This document shows, piece after piece, positions 54,587 through 61,965 of a stretch of 64,000 bases of DNA. The notes beneath the pieces are model-generated. The model ran no database searches. It was not told the origin of the DNA and saw only the letters and a program-made list of their open reading frames with translations. The stretch spans positions 3,126,001 to 3,190,000 of the forward strand of contig NZ_JAYESJ010000001.1 of assembly GCF_034720595.1 (NCBI RefSeq). Reading direction: 5' to 3'. Source of the DNA: Rhizobium sp. CC-YZS058. GTDB lineage: Bacteria; Pseudomonadota; Alphaproteobacteria; Rhizobiales; Rhizobiaceae. The number at the start of each line of letters is the position of its first letter. Positions within the stretch are counted from its first letter, which is position 1. The position numbers and the translations under genes were made by a program.

Positions 54587-54784
54587 TCATTTCCCTTGGC
54601 TGAGCAGGCGGTTGCTGGATAGGCAGAACGTGAACGGCGCCGCGCTGCGGCCCGTCACCTGCGTGGGGCCGGCGGCCGGCGGCGCACCGAAGATGAGATC
54701 GCGCACCTGCGCCCGGCGCGCGGGCCCGACACGCGGCGGCGCCTGGCGCAGTCCGAACAGGGAAAGATCATGACTCTGGCTCAT
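54587..54784 (-). CDS. Small unrecognised ORF in the che operon
   Basis: A 65-residue frame ([30 protein letters not shown]...) whose ATG overlaps the receptor stop as ATGA and whose stop lies four bases before cheS. AAGGGA near its end serves cheS. The coupling on both sides is the same as for the proven che genes, which is the main argument that it is real. Composition is Pro/Arg/Ala-rich without clear domain or membrane segment. It may be a small adaptor or only a translated linker. I recognise no family. Confidence 0.5.
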   Translation of the reverse strand: MSQSHDLSLFGLRQAPPRVGPARRAQVRDLIFGAPPAAGPTQVTGRSAAPFTFCLSSNRLLSQGK

Positions 54785-56400
54785 GCTCGTCCTCCAAGGG
54801 CTCTCAAGGGTGTGGAGAGAAAGGCATCGTCGCCTGCAGTCTCCAGGTCCGGACGGGCCGGAAGGGACCGGGACGCCGCAGCGCGCGCCGGGCGCGCCGC
54901 GCCGCGTGGCGAAACGGGTTCACGGCGCAGGGTGAAGCGATGGGTGCTGCCTGCGAGTTCGACGAGAACGGAGGCGAGCGCCGCCCCCTCGCCGGCCGTC
55001 CGGGCCGCATCTTCATGGACCGCGCGCATGTCGCGGCTCGCCGTTTCGATCTCGCCGCGCAACTGACCGAGATCGGCGATCTCCTCGCTGGCCTTGCGGG
55101 CGATGCCGGAGACCGCCAGGTTGATGGCGCGCACTTCCTCGACGATGCGGCTGATGGCGTTCTGGGTGCGTCCGACGCGCTCGACGCCGGCTTCCACCTG
55201 CGCCTTGGTCGAGGACACGAGCTGCTTGATCTCGCGCGCCGCATCTCCGGAGCGCTGGGCGAGCGCCCGCACCTCCTGCGCGACGACGGCAAAGCCGCGG
55301 CCGCTTTCGCCGGCCCGCGCCGCCTCGATCCCGGCATTGAGCGCCAGAAGATTGGTCTGGAAGGCAATTTCGTCGATCACGCCGATGATCTGGCCGATCT
55401 TCTCGGCCGAGGCTTCGATATCGGCCATGGCGGAGATGGCCAGCCCGGCGATCTCGCCGCTCTGCTCGACCGAGCCCTGTGCGGCCACGACACTCTTTTC
55501 TGCGGCCTGGCTTTCCTCGGCGCTGTCTACCAGCTTGCCGGATAGTTCGGCGATGCCGGCCCCTGCCCGTTCGAGGGCGTGGCTCCCGCTCTCGGCAGCA
55601 CGCGCGATGCCGGCCGCGTCGTCGCCAAGACCGGCCGCGCGGTCCTTTGCGCCAGCAAGACCCGTCTCGATCTGCAGGAAGCTCGCCTCGATCGCATCGA
55701 GGCCGGCATTGAGGTCGGTGGCGGTTTCGGCCAGCGCGGCCGGGGCGGTTTCGGCAAGGCGGACGGTCAGGTCTTCGGCGACCAGCGCCTCGGCCACGGC
55801 GGCAACGGCGGCGGTCAGATCCGCTTCCGTCGAGGCGCGCATGTCGGCGACCTGGCGCTGCGAGGCGACGCGCAGTTCGTTGAAGCGCAGCGACACGCCG
55901 ATTTCCGTATCGACGAAGACCGTGCGGATGAGCGCGGAGAGCAGCGTCGTCAGTTCGGCACGCTTGCCCTTGCCGCTCATCAGGCTCTTCGGCCAGAAGT
56001 TTTCCACGGCGGCGAGCACGAGGTGCTCGAGCACGACCGCCTGGCCCGCCAGCTGCCAGCGCGGATCGAGCGCCATCCGGCTTTCCGCATCGGAGCGCAC
56101 CTTGACCCGCTCGGCATAGAGGCTGTCGAAGCGCGCGTCGGTCAGCACGCTCCAGTGGGCGGAGTAGAGATCATGCAGCCGGTCGAACTGCCGGTCGCTG
56201 GTAAACTGGCGCGCTGCATCGGAGGAGGATTGCAGGCGCTGAAACAGATCGCGCAAGCCGGTTTCGACCTGGGCCTGCAGCATGGGGCGATGACGACGCA
56301 AGGTCTCGGTCTCGACCGTGTCGAGGCCGGCAAATCTCAGGCGCTCGACCAGGCTGCCCGCCTGCGCCCTCCGAGATTGTTCTGCCGCTTCCTGCTCCAC
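54781..56400 (-). CDS. Cytoplasmic globin-coupled-type chemoreceptor (IcpA/McpE-like)
   Basis: A 539-residue soluble receptor starting at GTG 56400, with GAGGA about five bases before it. Residues about 15-175 look like a protoglobin sensor ([43 protein letters not shown]). The MCP signalling domain covers about 260-480, with the conserved tip [43 protein letters not shown]. There is no membrane segment. At the position of the haem-binding His in HemAT-type proteins (H-x2-I-G-L) it has Glu106 (ESRMAL), so haem binding is doubtful. No NWETF-type tail. First gene of the che operon, as icpA in S. meliloti. Confidence 0.85.
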   Translation of the reverse strand: MEQEAAEQSRRAQAGSLVERLRFAGLDTVETETLRRHRPMLQAQVETGLRDLFQRLQSSSDAARQFTSDRQFDRLHDLYSAHWSVLTDARFDSLYAERVKVRSDAESRMALDPRWQLAGQAVVLEHLVLAAVENFWPKSLMSGKGKRAELTTLLSALIRTVFVDTEIGVSLRFNELRVASQRQVADMRASTEADLTAAVAAVAEALVAEDLTVRLAETAPAALAETATDLNAGLDAIEASFLQIETGLAGAKDRAAGLGDDAAGIARAAESGSHALERAGAGIAELSGKLVDSAEESQAAEKSVVAAQGSVEQSGEIAGLAISAMADIEASAEKIGQIIGVIDEIAFQTNLLALNAGIEAARAGESGRGFAVVAQEVRALAQRSGDAAREIKQLVSSTKAQVEAGVERVGRTQNAISRIVEEVRAINLAVSGIARKASEEIADLGQLRGEIETASRDMRAVHEDAARTAGEGAALASVLVELAGSTHRFTLRREPVSPRGAARPARAAASRSLPARPDLETAGDDAFLSTPLRALGGRA

Positions 56401-56912
56401 GCTCTGTCCTCATCGCTCGCTCCCGGGGACACGTGCTGGCAGCATCCGGCCGGATCATCCGTCCGGCTCCTTCTGGCGCCGGCTTGTTCGTGAACGCATC
56501 GACCGATCCGGCTGCCCCCTGCGAAGACGCAGACGGGCAGGCGGCAAGCTCCAGCCGGGGACGGCGAAGACGACGGATCGATGCGGTGGGACATGCCGGA
56601 CTGCAAACCGGCGCGTCGGATCGGCATCATGCCTTGGCGAAGGCCGGTTCGGCCCCATTCCGACGTGTGAGACAATTCTTATGGTTAATTCCTTGCTTGA
56701 AGGTTAACGGCGGGTGCGCGAGATCGCTCAAATCCCCAGAAACCGGGGGCTGAGGCGGCTCGGACACGCTGAGTTTTCACTCCCTAATCCTAGTAATTGT
56801 CACGAGGTCGGGCAGGTTCTAAGGGTGGTATAGAACGCAGGGAGGTCAGGCCGGAGCAAGCTTGCTCAGGTTCGATGATCCACATCATGACGATGACGCG
56901 GGGGAACGGACA
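56401..56912. promoter_or_regulatory. Divergent intergenic region with che promoter signals
   Basis: 512 bp without a convincing gene. On the minus strand, TTAACCTT (56700-56707) and TTAACCAT (56681-56688) lie 280-310 bp before the receptor start and resemble CtrA half-sites; they are the best candidates for che promoter control. The dyad GTTCTA-N9-TAGAAC (56816-56836) lies nearer to the small plus-strand gene at 56913. The first 250 bp next to the receptor hold open frames without ribosome sites; I see nothing else there. Confidence 0.45.
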
Positions 56913-57026
56913 ATGATTGTTCTCGCATACAGTGCAACCTTGATCGCGCTTCTGACTCTGGGCGCGCTCTCCGTGCTGATCAACATCGACGACGACCGCA
57001 AGGTCGTGGCGCCGCGCGTTTTCTGA
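56913..57026 (+). CDS. 37-residue small membrane protein
   Basis: A short frame with GGGGGAACG just before the ATG. The product is MIVLAYSATLIALLTLGALS followed by VLINIDDDRKVVAPRVF: one membrane helix (residues 2-23) and a short charged tail. Such single-span peptides are common in rhizobia and often stress-linked. It is followed 110 bp later by a GlsB/YeaQ-type gene, and may belong with it. No known family recognised. Confidence 0.55.
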   Translation: MIVLAYSATLIALLTLGALSVLINIDDDRKVVAPRVF

Positions 57027-57136
57027 AACGACGCGCCATGCCTCATACCCGGCGCTCGAAAAAGCGTCGCGGCCCACTGCCCTCCATGATTGCCTGCCCT
57101 AACTGAGGTTCCGATCCATCAGGAAAGGACCCGTCC

Positions 57137-57391
57137 ATGGGCATTGAATCGCTGCTTATCTTTCTTCTCATCGGTGCCATCGCCGGCTGGCTGGCCGGGC
57201 TGATCGTCTCGGGCTTCGGCTTCGGGCTGCTCGGCAATATCATCATCGGCATTCTCGGCGCGGTGATTGCCGGCTATCTTTTCCCCGCACTGGGCTTCAG
57301 CCTCGGCGGCGGCATCCTTGCGGCCATCGTGCATGCGACGATCGGCGCGATCCTCCTCTTGCTTCTGATCCGCGTGATCAAGCGGGCCTGA
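57137..57391 (+). CDS. GlsB/YeaQ/YmgE family membrane protein
   Basis: An 84-residue, very hydrophobic protein with three membrane segments and many Gly residues (LLIFLLIGAIAGWLAGLIVSG, GFGLLGNIIIGILGAVIAGYL, GGGILAAIVHATIGAILLLLLIRVI). This matches the transglycosylase-associated/YeaQ family, linked to general stress in enterobacteria; the molecular function is unknown. AGGAAAGGA lies before the ATG. The next ORF starts close behind. Confidence 0.9.
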   Translation: MGIESLLIFLLIGAIAGWLAGLIVSGFGFGLLGNIIIGILGAVIAGYLFPALGFSLGGGILAAIVHATIGAILLLLLIRVIKRA

Positions 57392-57414
57392 TGCCGGCGG
57401 ACAAGGAGACAGGC

Positions 57415-57594
57415 ATGTTGAACGAGACCCTGGAAGCGGCATTGAAGGCTTTCATCGCCGATCACCCGGACATCGAGACCCGCGAGCAGGCGATTGCCGC
57501 CGTGCTGGAGAACTGGTTCTCCAGCCATGGCTACCTGCCGCACAGCCAGGAAGGCCTCCGCCCGGAAGAGCTTGACGCGTCGAACGACGATTGA
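57415..57594 (+). CDS. 59-residue acidic hypothetical protein
   Basis: MLNETLEAALKAFIADHPDIETREQAIAAVLENWFSSHGYLP and an acidic tail. It is a small helical, probably helix-turn-helix-like or dimerising protein, but I do not recognise it. ATG 57415 is preferred because AAGGAG lies six bases before it; an in-frame ATG at 57391 overlaps the previous stop and lacks such a site. It is probably cotranscribed with the YeaQ-type gene. Confidence 0.65.
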   Translation: MLNETLEAALKAFIADHPDIETREQAIAAVLENWFSSHGYLPHSQEGLRPEELDASNDD

Positions 57595-57669
57595 GAAGAG
57601 GAAGGGCCGGCCCCCGGCGGCCGGCTCCTCCGGCCTTGACGGGCCGAACGCGCCGATGAGAGCCCTTCC

Positions 57670-58128
57670 ATGAGCCTAGCCTCCGTCCAAGCCTTTTTCG
57701 CCGAACACGCCCCCGACATCACCGTCATCGAGCTGTCGCAAAGCACGGCCACGGTGGCCGAAGCGGCAGACGGGCACGGGGTTGCGGCGGCCCAGATCGC
57801 CAAGACCCTGGCGCTGCGCGTCGGGCCGGAGGTGATCCTGATTGCGACCCGCGGCGACGCCCGGCTCGACAATCGCAAATTCAAGGATCGCTTCAAGGCG
57901 AAGGCCAAGATGCTGGACCTTGGTGAAGTGGAAGCCGAGACCGGGCATCCGGTCGGCGGCGTGTGCCTGTTCGGCCTGCCACGTCCCCTGCCGGTTTTTT
58001 GCGATGTCTCGCTGAAGGCCTTCGACATCGTCGTTCCCGCCGCCGGCGCCATCAATGCAGCGGTAAAGATCGCACCGGAGCAGATGGCGGCGCTGACGGG
58101 CGCCGACTGGATCGACGTCTGCGCCTGA
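57670..58128 (+). CDS. YbaK/EbsC-type aminoacyl-tRNA deacylase
   Basis: A 152-residue single-domain protein. YbaK-family hallmarks: AAQIAKTLALRVGPEVILIATRGDARLDNRKFKDRF, KMLDLGEVEAETGHPVGGVCLFGLP and a C-terminal GAINAAVKIAPEQMAALTGADWIDVC. Members hydrolyse mischarged tRNA, such as Cys-tRNA(Pro) or Ala-tRNA(Pro); which one acts here cannot be said. Stand-alone gene. Confidence 0.9.
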   Translation: MSLASVQAFFAEHAPDITVIELSQSTATVAEAADGHGVAAAQIAKTLALRVGPEVILIATRGDARLDNRKFKDRFKAKAKMLDLGEVEAETGHPVGGVCLFGLPRPLPVFCDVSLKAFDIVVPAAGAINAAVKIAPEQMAALTGADWIDVCA

Positions 58129-58211
58129 GCGCCTCCTTTCTCGCCGCTGCCATCCTCTGGTCCCATTATCGGCATTGAAGGGGCCGCTTTCAGGCACTCA
58201 GGAGGCAGCTC

Positions 58212-58604
58212 ATGATTCGACGCGGCGCCGCGACCACTCTTTTCCTCGCCCTCGCCGGTGGCAAGGCCTTCGCAATAGACCAGGCCATGGTCCGTCAATT
58301 CGAGAAGCTCGATCCGCAGACGCGGTTGGAACAGCGATGCGATACGGAAGCCATGGAGCGGATCACCCAGGGCAAGAACAGCTTCAAGGCGGACAAGGTC
58401 ATCGCCTACGCCTTCTCCGATCCGACGATCGACAAGACGCGGATCGAGGCGCCGGGCGCGGTGTTTCGCAGCAAGGGCGAATGGTACCGCCTGGCGTTCC
58501 GCTGCCGTACGGAAACCGACCGGATCGGCATCGTCTCCTTCAGCTATCAGATCGGCGCGCGCGTGCCGAAGGACCAGTGGCGGGCCCACTATCTCTATCC
58601 GTAA
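58212..58604 (+). CDS. DUF930 domain secreted protein
   Basis: A 130-residue protein with a signal peptide (MIRRGAATTLFLALAGGKAFA). The DUF930 core is LDPQTRLEQRCDTEAMERI, then DKVIAYAFSDP, KGEWYRLAFRCRTETDRIGIVSFSYQIG and a C-terminal WRAHYLYP. Two Cys residues may form a disulphide. The family is common in Rhizobiaceae and has no known function. AGGAGGC precedes the ATG. Confidence 0.88.
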   Translation: MIRRGAATTLFLALAGGKAFAIDQAMVRQFEKLDPQTRLEQRCDTEAMERITQGKNSFKADKVIAYAFSDPTIDKTRIEAPGAVFRSKGEWYRLAFRCRTETDRIGIVSFSYQIGARVPKDQWRAHYLYP

Positions 58605-58633
58605 ACCGAAGAGCGCCCTCGCCGGCCTTCGCC

Positions 58634-58720
58634 TCAGACGATCATCACGAGAGCGAGGATCGAGACCAGCGTGAAGGCTGCGAAGAGATTGAGCAGCATT
58701 CTCATCAGATGCACTGCCAT
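58634..58720 (-). CDS. 28-residue small membrane peptide
   Basis: The minus strand has AGGAGG, a seven-base spacer and ATG, then MAVHLMRMLLNLFAAFTLVS followed by ILALVMIV. One hydrophobic helix fills almost the whole peptide. The very good ribosome site and the composition support translation. It is convergent with the DUF930 gene, with 29 bp between the stops. No family known to me. Confidence 0.5.
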   Translation of the reverse strand: MAVHLMRMLLNLFAAFTLVSILALVMIV

Positions 58721-58890
58721 TGCCCTGCCTCCTCGTGGCGTGGGTCCAACCACGGACAGCCGCCTCATCACTCGTCCATCAGCATAGGCTGATAGAGTTA
58801 ACCGAAGCTTGCTCCTCCAGCCTCCGTTGGCCGAATTTGGCACATCGCGCAAACCCGGCGTGCCGTGGTCAAATTTTTTCTCTATCCTCG

Positions 58891-58916
58891 GGAATAAGAT
58901 CAGGCCCGGCTGCGTA
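58891..58916 (+). promoter_or_regulatory. Possible ECF-type promoter before the sigma gene
   Basis: GGAAT, 17 bases and CGTA resemble an ECF -35/-10 pair (GGAAC and CGT-rich). It ends only 8 bp before the sigma-factor ATG, which would make the mRNA almost leaderless. Confidence 0.3.
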
Positions 58917-58924
58917 TATGGGGC

Positions 58925-59464
58925 ATGGACGACAGGAAGAGCCCCTTTGACGTCATTGGCCAGATCGGCGCGCTGCGACGCTATGCGCGATCGCTGACGC
59001 GCGATCCCTCCGACGCGGAAGACCTGGTGCAGGATGCGCTGATGCGCGCCTACGAGAAGCGGCCGACCTTCAGGACCGGCGGCAACCTCAAGGCCTGGCT
59101 GCTCTCCGTGTTGCACAACACGCATGTGGACGGCCTGCGCCGCCGCCGGTCTTTGGCGCGCCGCGCCGAGGATGCCGCCTACCTGCAGGACGAGGGCCGC
59201 GACGGCGGCCAGCACGACAGCGTGCGGCTGGCCCAGCTGCGCACCGCCTTCGCCGCCCTGCCGGAGGAGCAGCGGGCAGCGCTGCATCTCGTCGCCATCG
59301 ACGAGCTCAGCTACCAGGAAGCGGCAAGGGTTCTCAACATTCCGGTCGGCACGCTGATGTCGCGCATTGCGCGCGCCCGCGCCCGGCTGCGCGAATTCGA
59401 GGATGGCGTCGCCCCGGTGACGCATTTGAAGATCGTTGGAGGCACCGACAATGACCGCGAATGA
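58925..59464 (+). CDS. ECF RNA polymerase sigma factor
   Basis: A 179-residue sigma-70 family factor. Region 2: ALRRYARSLTRDPSDAEDLVQDALMRAYEKRPTFRTGGNLKAWLLSVLHNTHVDGLRRRR. Region 4: LPEEQRAALHLVAIDELSYQEAARVLNIPVGTLMSRIARARARLRE. Regions 1 and 3 are missing, as in ECF factors. An anti-sigma gene overlaps its 3' end by 14 bp, so the pair is an operon. The trigger (envelope or oxidative stress) is unknown. Confidence 0.93.
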   Translation: MDDRKSPFDVIGQIGALRRYARSLTRDPSDAEDLVQDALMRAYEKRPTFRTGGNLKAWLLSVLHNTHVDGLRRRRSLARRAEDAAYLQDEGRDGGQHDSVRLAQLRTAFAALPEEQRAALHLVAIDELSYQEAARVLNIPVGTLMSRIARARARLREFEDGVAPVTHLKIVGGTDNDRE

Positions 59465-60239
59465 TCCGCTCGGCGAACCGATCGTCCAGTCCGACCTTGA
59501 CGCCTATGTCGATGGCCAGCTCAGCGCCGCCCGCCGCACTGCCGTCGAGGCCTATCTCGCCAGCCGGCCGGATGCGGCAGCGCGGGTGATGGCGGATCTC
59601 AGCCTGCGCGGTCAGCTGCGCCAGGCGCTGGGGCCGGCTGTGGACGGCGGCGAGGCACGCGAGACCCGCGAGGCCGCCCGGCGGCTGGAGCGCGCGCTGC
59701 GCACCGCGCATTTCGGGCAACGTTTGCAGAAGATTGCCGCCGTGGGCCTGCTGGTGGCCGGCGGATGGGCGGCGGGCAGCGCGCTCGGCCCCTTCCGCGC
59801 CACCGAAGTGGTCGCCTCCGAACCGCCGCCGGCCCATGTCGAGGAAGCGGTGCGGGCGCACGAGACCGCCGTGCTGCGCGAAGCCATGCAGTCTCAGCCG
59901 GAAGGCGGCACCTATGATCCGGAAGAGATCCGCGCCGCGACCGCGATCGTGCTGCCGGAGCTGCCGCGCGACTGGACGGTGGTGGACGCCCAGATCTTTC
60001 CCTCGCGCTTCGGCCCGAGCGTCGAGCTCGCCATCGCCACGCCCAGCGAAGGCCCGCTGTCGCTCTTCGCCGTGCGGCCCGGCGCCTTTGCGGTGAAAAC
60101 CGTCGCCACCTTCACCATCGGCAGCACGCAGGCCGCATCCTGGCAGATCGGCGACGTCGCCTATGCACTCGTTGCGGCCCGCGATGGAAAAGCTGTGCTT
60201 TCGGAAGAGGCCGAACGCCTGTCCCGCACGCTGTACTGA
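59451..60239 (+). CDS. Membrane-bound anti-sigma factor
   Basis: A 262-residue protein. The cytoplasmic N terminus (SDLDAYVDGQLSAARRTAVEAYL) is the typical anti-sigma start but lacks the Hx3CxxC zinc site. One membrane helix lies at about residues 95-115 (KIAAVGLLVAGGWAAGSALGP), then a periplasmic domain with WTVVDAQIFPSRFGPSVELAIATPSEGPLSLFAV. ATG 59451 is chosen because GGAGG lies eight bases before it. It most likely holds the ECF factor until a periplasmic signal arrives. Confidence 0.88.
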   Translation: MTANDPLGEPIVQSDLDAYVDGQLSAARRTAVEAYLASRPDAAARVMADLSLRGQLRQALGPAVDGGEARETREAARRLERALRTAHFGQRLQKIAAVGLLVAGGWAAGSALGPFRATEVVASEPPPAHVEEAVRAHETAVLREAMQSQPEGGTYDPEEIRAATAIVLPELPRDWTVVDAQIFPSRFGPSVELAIATPSEGPLSLFAVRPGAFAVKTVATFTIGSTQAASWQIGDVAYALVAARDGKAVLSEEAERLSRTLY

Positions 60240-60280
60240 CCGACCAAGTTCAACACCTCTCAACCAAGGAGACTGAAACC

Positions 60281-60997
60281 ATGAGCTTCACCGACCCGCG
60301 CCAAGGCTATGCCAGCCTGCGTCAGGGCGCCTATCTCGATGAGGCGCTCCGCCAGCACATGCTGCGCGTCTACAATTATATGGGCCTCGGCCTCGTTCTG
60401 ACCGGCATCGTCGCCTTCGTCGTCGGCACGACGCCCGCCCTCTACGTGCCGATCTTCCAGAGCCCGCTCAAATGGGTGGTGATGCTGGCGCCGCTCGCCT
60501 TCGTCATGTTCATGTCGTTCCGCCTGCAGAGCATGTCGGCCGGCGCGGCCCAGGGCATGTTCTGGGCCTTCTGCGCGGTGATGGGCCTGTCGCTCGCTTC
60601 CGTGTTCCTGGTCTTTACCGGAACCTCGATCGCGCGCACCTTCTTCATCGCCGCCACCATGTTCGGCGCCACCAGCCTATATGGCTATGTGACGAAGGCC
60701 GACCTGTCGAAGATGGGGTCCTTCCTGATGATGGGCCTGATCGGCGTCGTCATCGCCTCGATCGTCAACATCTTCCTCGGCTCCTCCGCCCTGCAGTTCG
60801 CGATCTCGGTCATCGGCATCGTCGTGTTCGTCGGCCTCACCGCCTATGACACGCAGAACATCAAGGAGCAATTTGCCGAGAACATGGACCAGGAGAGCCA
60901 GCAGAAGCTCGCCGTCTTCGGGGCACTCTCGCTCTACCTGAACTTCGTCAACATCTTCCAGCTGTTGCTGCAGCTGACCGGCCAGCGCGAAGAATAA
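60281..60997 (+). CDS. Bax inhibitor-1/YccA family membrane protein
   Basis: A 238-residue protein with seven hydrophobic segments after a soluble N terminus (MSFTDPRQGYASLRQGAYLDEALRQHMLRVYNYMGLGL). Family motifs: AATMFGATSLYGYVTKADLSKMGSFLMMGLIGVVIASIVN and FVGLTAYDTQNIKEQF, the Asp/charged C-terminal motif, then LYLNFVNIFQLLL. Relatives include YccA, which limits FtsH proteolysis. It follows the sigma operon closely and may be in its regulon; that is inference. Confidence 0.92.
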   Translation: MSFTDPRQGYASLRQGAYLDEALRQHMLRVYNYMGLGLVLTGIVAFVVGTTPALYVPIFQSPLKWVVMLAPLAFVMFMSFRLQSMSAGAAQGMFWAFCAVMGLSLASVFLVFTGTSIARTFFIAATMFGATSLYGYVTKADLSKMGSFLMMGLIGVVIASIVNIFLGSSALQFAISVIGIVVFVGLTAYDTQNIKEQFAENMDQESQQKLAVFGALSLYLNFVNIFQLLLQLTGQREE

Positions 60998-61007
60998 GCG
61001 CCAGCTT

Positions 61008-61027
61008 GCGCGGGGCACGCCCCGCGC
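61008..61027 (+). terminator. Possible terminator hairpin after the BI-1 gene
   Basis: gcgcggggc (61008-61016) pairs with gccccgcgc (61019-61027). Very GC-rich and 11 bp after the stop, but there is no T-run, so intrinsic termination is uncertain. Confidence 0.35.
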
Positions 61028-61199
61028 TCTCCGGCCTCAGCCGGCGGCGAGTACCGCCGCCGGCCACCGGACCCCTGATGGAAACCCAAATTCGTTGACC
61101 CTTCCCGCGCGTGCTTTCGCCCGCGAGGGCCCCCTGTTGTCCGGCGATCCGCCGTGAGCGGCTCTGGACAGCGCTGACCAACCCGAAAGGACGACACCC

Positions 61200-61787
61200 A
61201 TGGACGTGAACGACCGCCAGGCAATCGACGGGCTCTTTACGCGGATTGCCGATGTCGAACGGCAGAGCCCCCAGATCGACCGGGAGGCCGACGCCTTCAT
61301 CCGCGACCGCATGGCCCGCCAGCCGGCCGCCCCCTATCTGATGGCCCAGACGATCGTGGTGCAGGACCAGGCGCTCGCCCAGGCCGAAGAGCGCATCCGC
61401 GAGCTCGAGCACCAGGTCCGCAACGCGCCACGCGCATCCGGCGGTGGCGGCCTGTTCTCCAGCCTGTTCGGCGGCAGCAGCCAGCCCTCCGCCCCGCCGC
61501 GCAACCCGATGCCCGCGGCACCCGCCAACAGCCCCTGGGGCGGTCAGTCCGCCACCCCGCACGGCGCCTATCCCGGCGCGCATCCGGCAGGCCGCGGTCC
61601 GGGCGGCGGCGGCTTTCTTGCCGGCGCGGCACAGACGGCCATGGGCGTTGCCGGCGGCATGCTGATCGGCAGCGCGATCGGCGGCATGTTTGCCGGCGAT
61701 GCCGAAGCGGCCGAGACCCCGGCAGCCGAGGACGCCAGTGACGCCGGAGATGCCGGCGGCGACGAGGGCGGCGATTTCGAGTTCTGA
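61200..61787 (+). CDS. DUF2076 domain protein
   Basis: A 195-residue protein. The helical N terminus is the DUF2076 signature (DRQAIDGLFTRIADVERQSPQIDREADAFIRDRMARQPAAPYLMAQTIVVQDQALAQAEERIRELE). A Gly/Pro-rich middle with FLAGAAQTAMGVAGGMLIGSAIGGMFAG (a Gly-rich hydrophobic stretch) and an acidic tail follow. AAAGGA precedes the ATG. Function unknown; the family is often found near envelope-stress genes. Confidence 0.9.
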   Translation: MDVNDRQAIDGLFTRIADVERQSPQIDREADAFIRDRMARQPAAPYLMAQTIVVQDQALAQAEERIRELEHQVRNAPRASGGGGLFSSLFGGSSQPSAPPRNPMPAAPANSPWGGQSATPHGAYPGAHPAGRGPGGGGFLAGAAQTAMGVAGGMLIGSAIGGMFAGDAEAAETPAAEDASDAGDAGGDEGGDFEF

Positions 61788-61818
61788 GCAGGTCCAGCCG
61801 GGGCGCAGAACTTCGTCC

Positions 61819-61846
61819 GTGATCGGTGATCGGTGATCAGTGATCA
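61819..61846. repeat. Four tandem 7-bp units GTGATCR
   Basis: GTGATCG, GTGATCG, GTGATCA and GTGATCA follow without gap, in the spacer between convergent genes. A short slippage-prone repeat of no evident function. Confidence 0.7.
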
Positions 61847-61900
61847 GCGAGCGTGCCCTTGGCCTCAGCCGCGGCGATGAGGGCGGCGCATTGACATAAG

Positions 61901-61933
61901 AAGAGCCGGCGCGGGATCCCCGCGCCGGCTCTT
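61901..61933. terminator. Bidirectional terminator between DUF2076 and SDR genes
   Basis: A perfect 15-bp stem (61901-61915 with 61919-61933, loop of 3) lies between two convergent genes, 114 bp after one and 33 bp after the other. The plus side continues with CCTTTATCTT. T-runs are weak on both sides. Confidence 0.75.
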
Positions 61934-61965
61934 CCTTTATCTTCACCGGGCTGCTGCGCCGTGCC

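Noticed and set aside
56455..56753. Several short frames on both strands upstream of the che operon
   Set aside because: They overlap each other, lack ribosome sites and show no coding-type composition.
57606..57625. Hairpin gccggcc/ggccggc after the 59-residue gene as a terminator
   Set aside because: The stem is good but there is no T-run; in DNA this GC-rich such stems occur by chance.
61819..61846. The GTGATCR repeat as an iteron or regulatory array
   Set aside because: Only four 7-bp units between convergent genes, with no replication or regulator gene nearby; simple slippage explains it.
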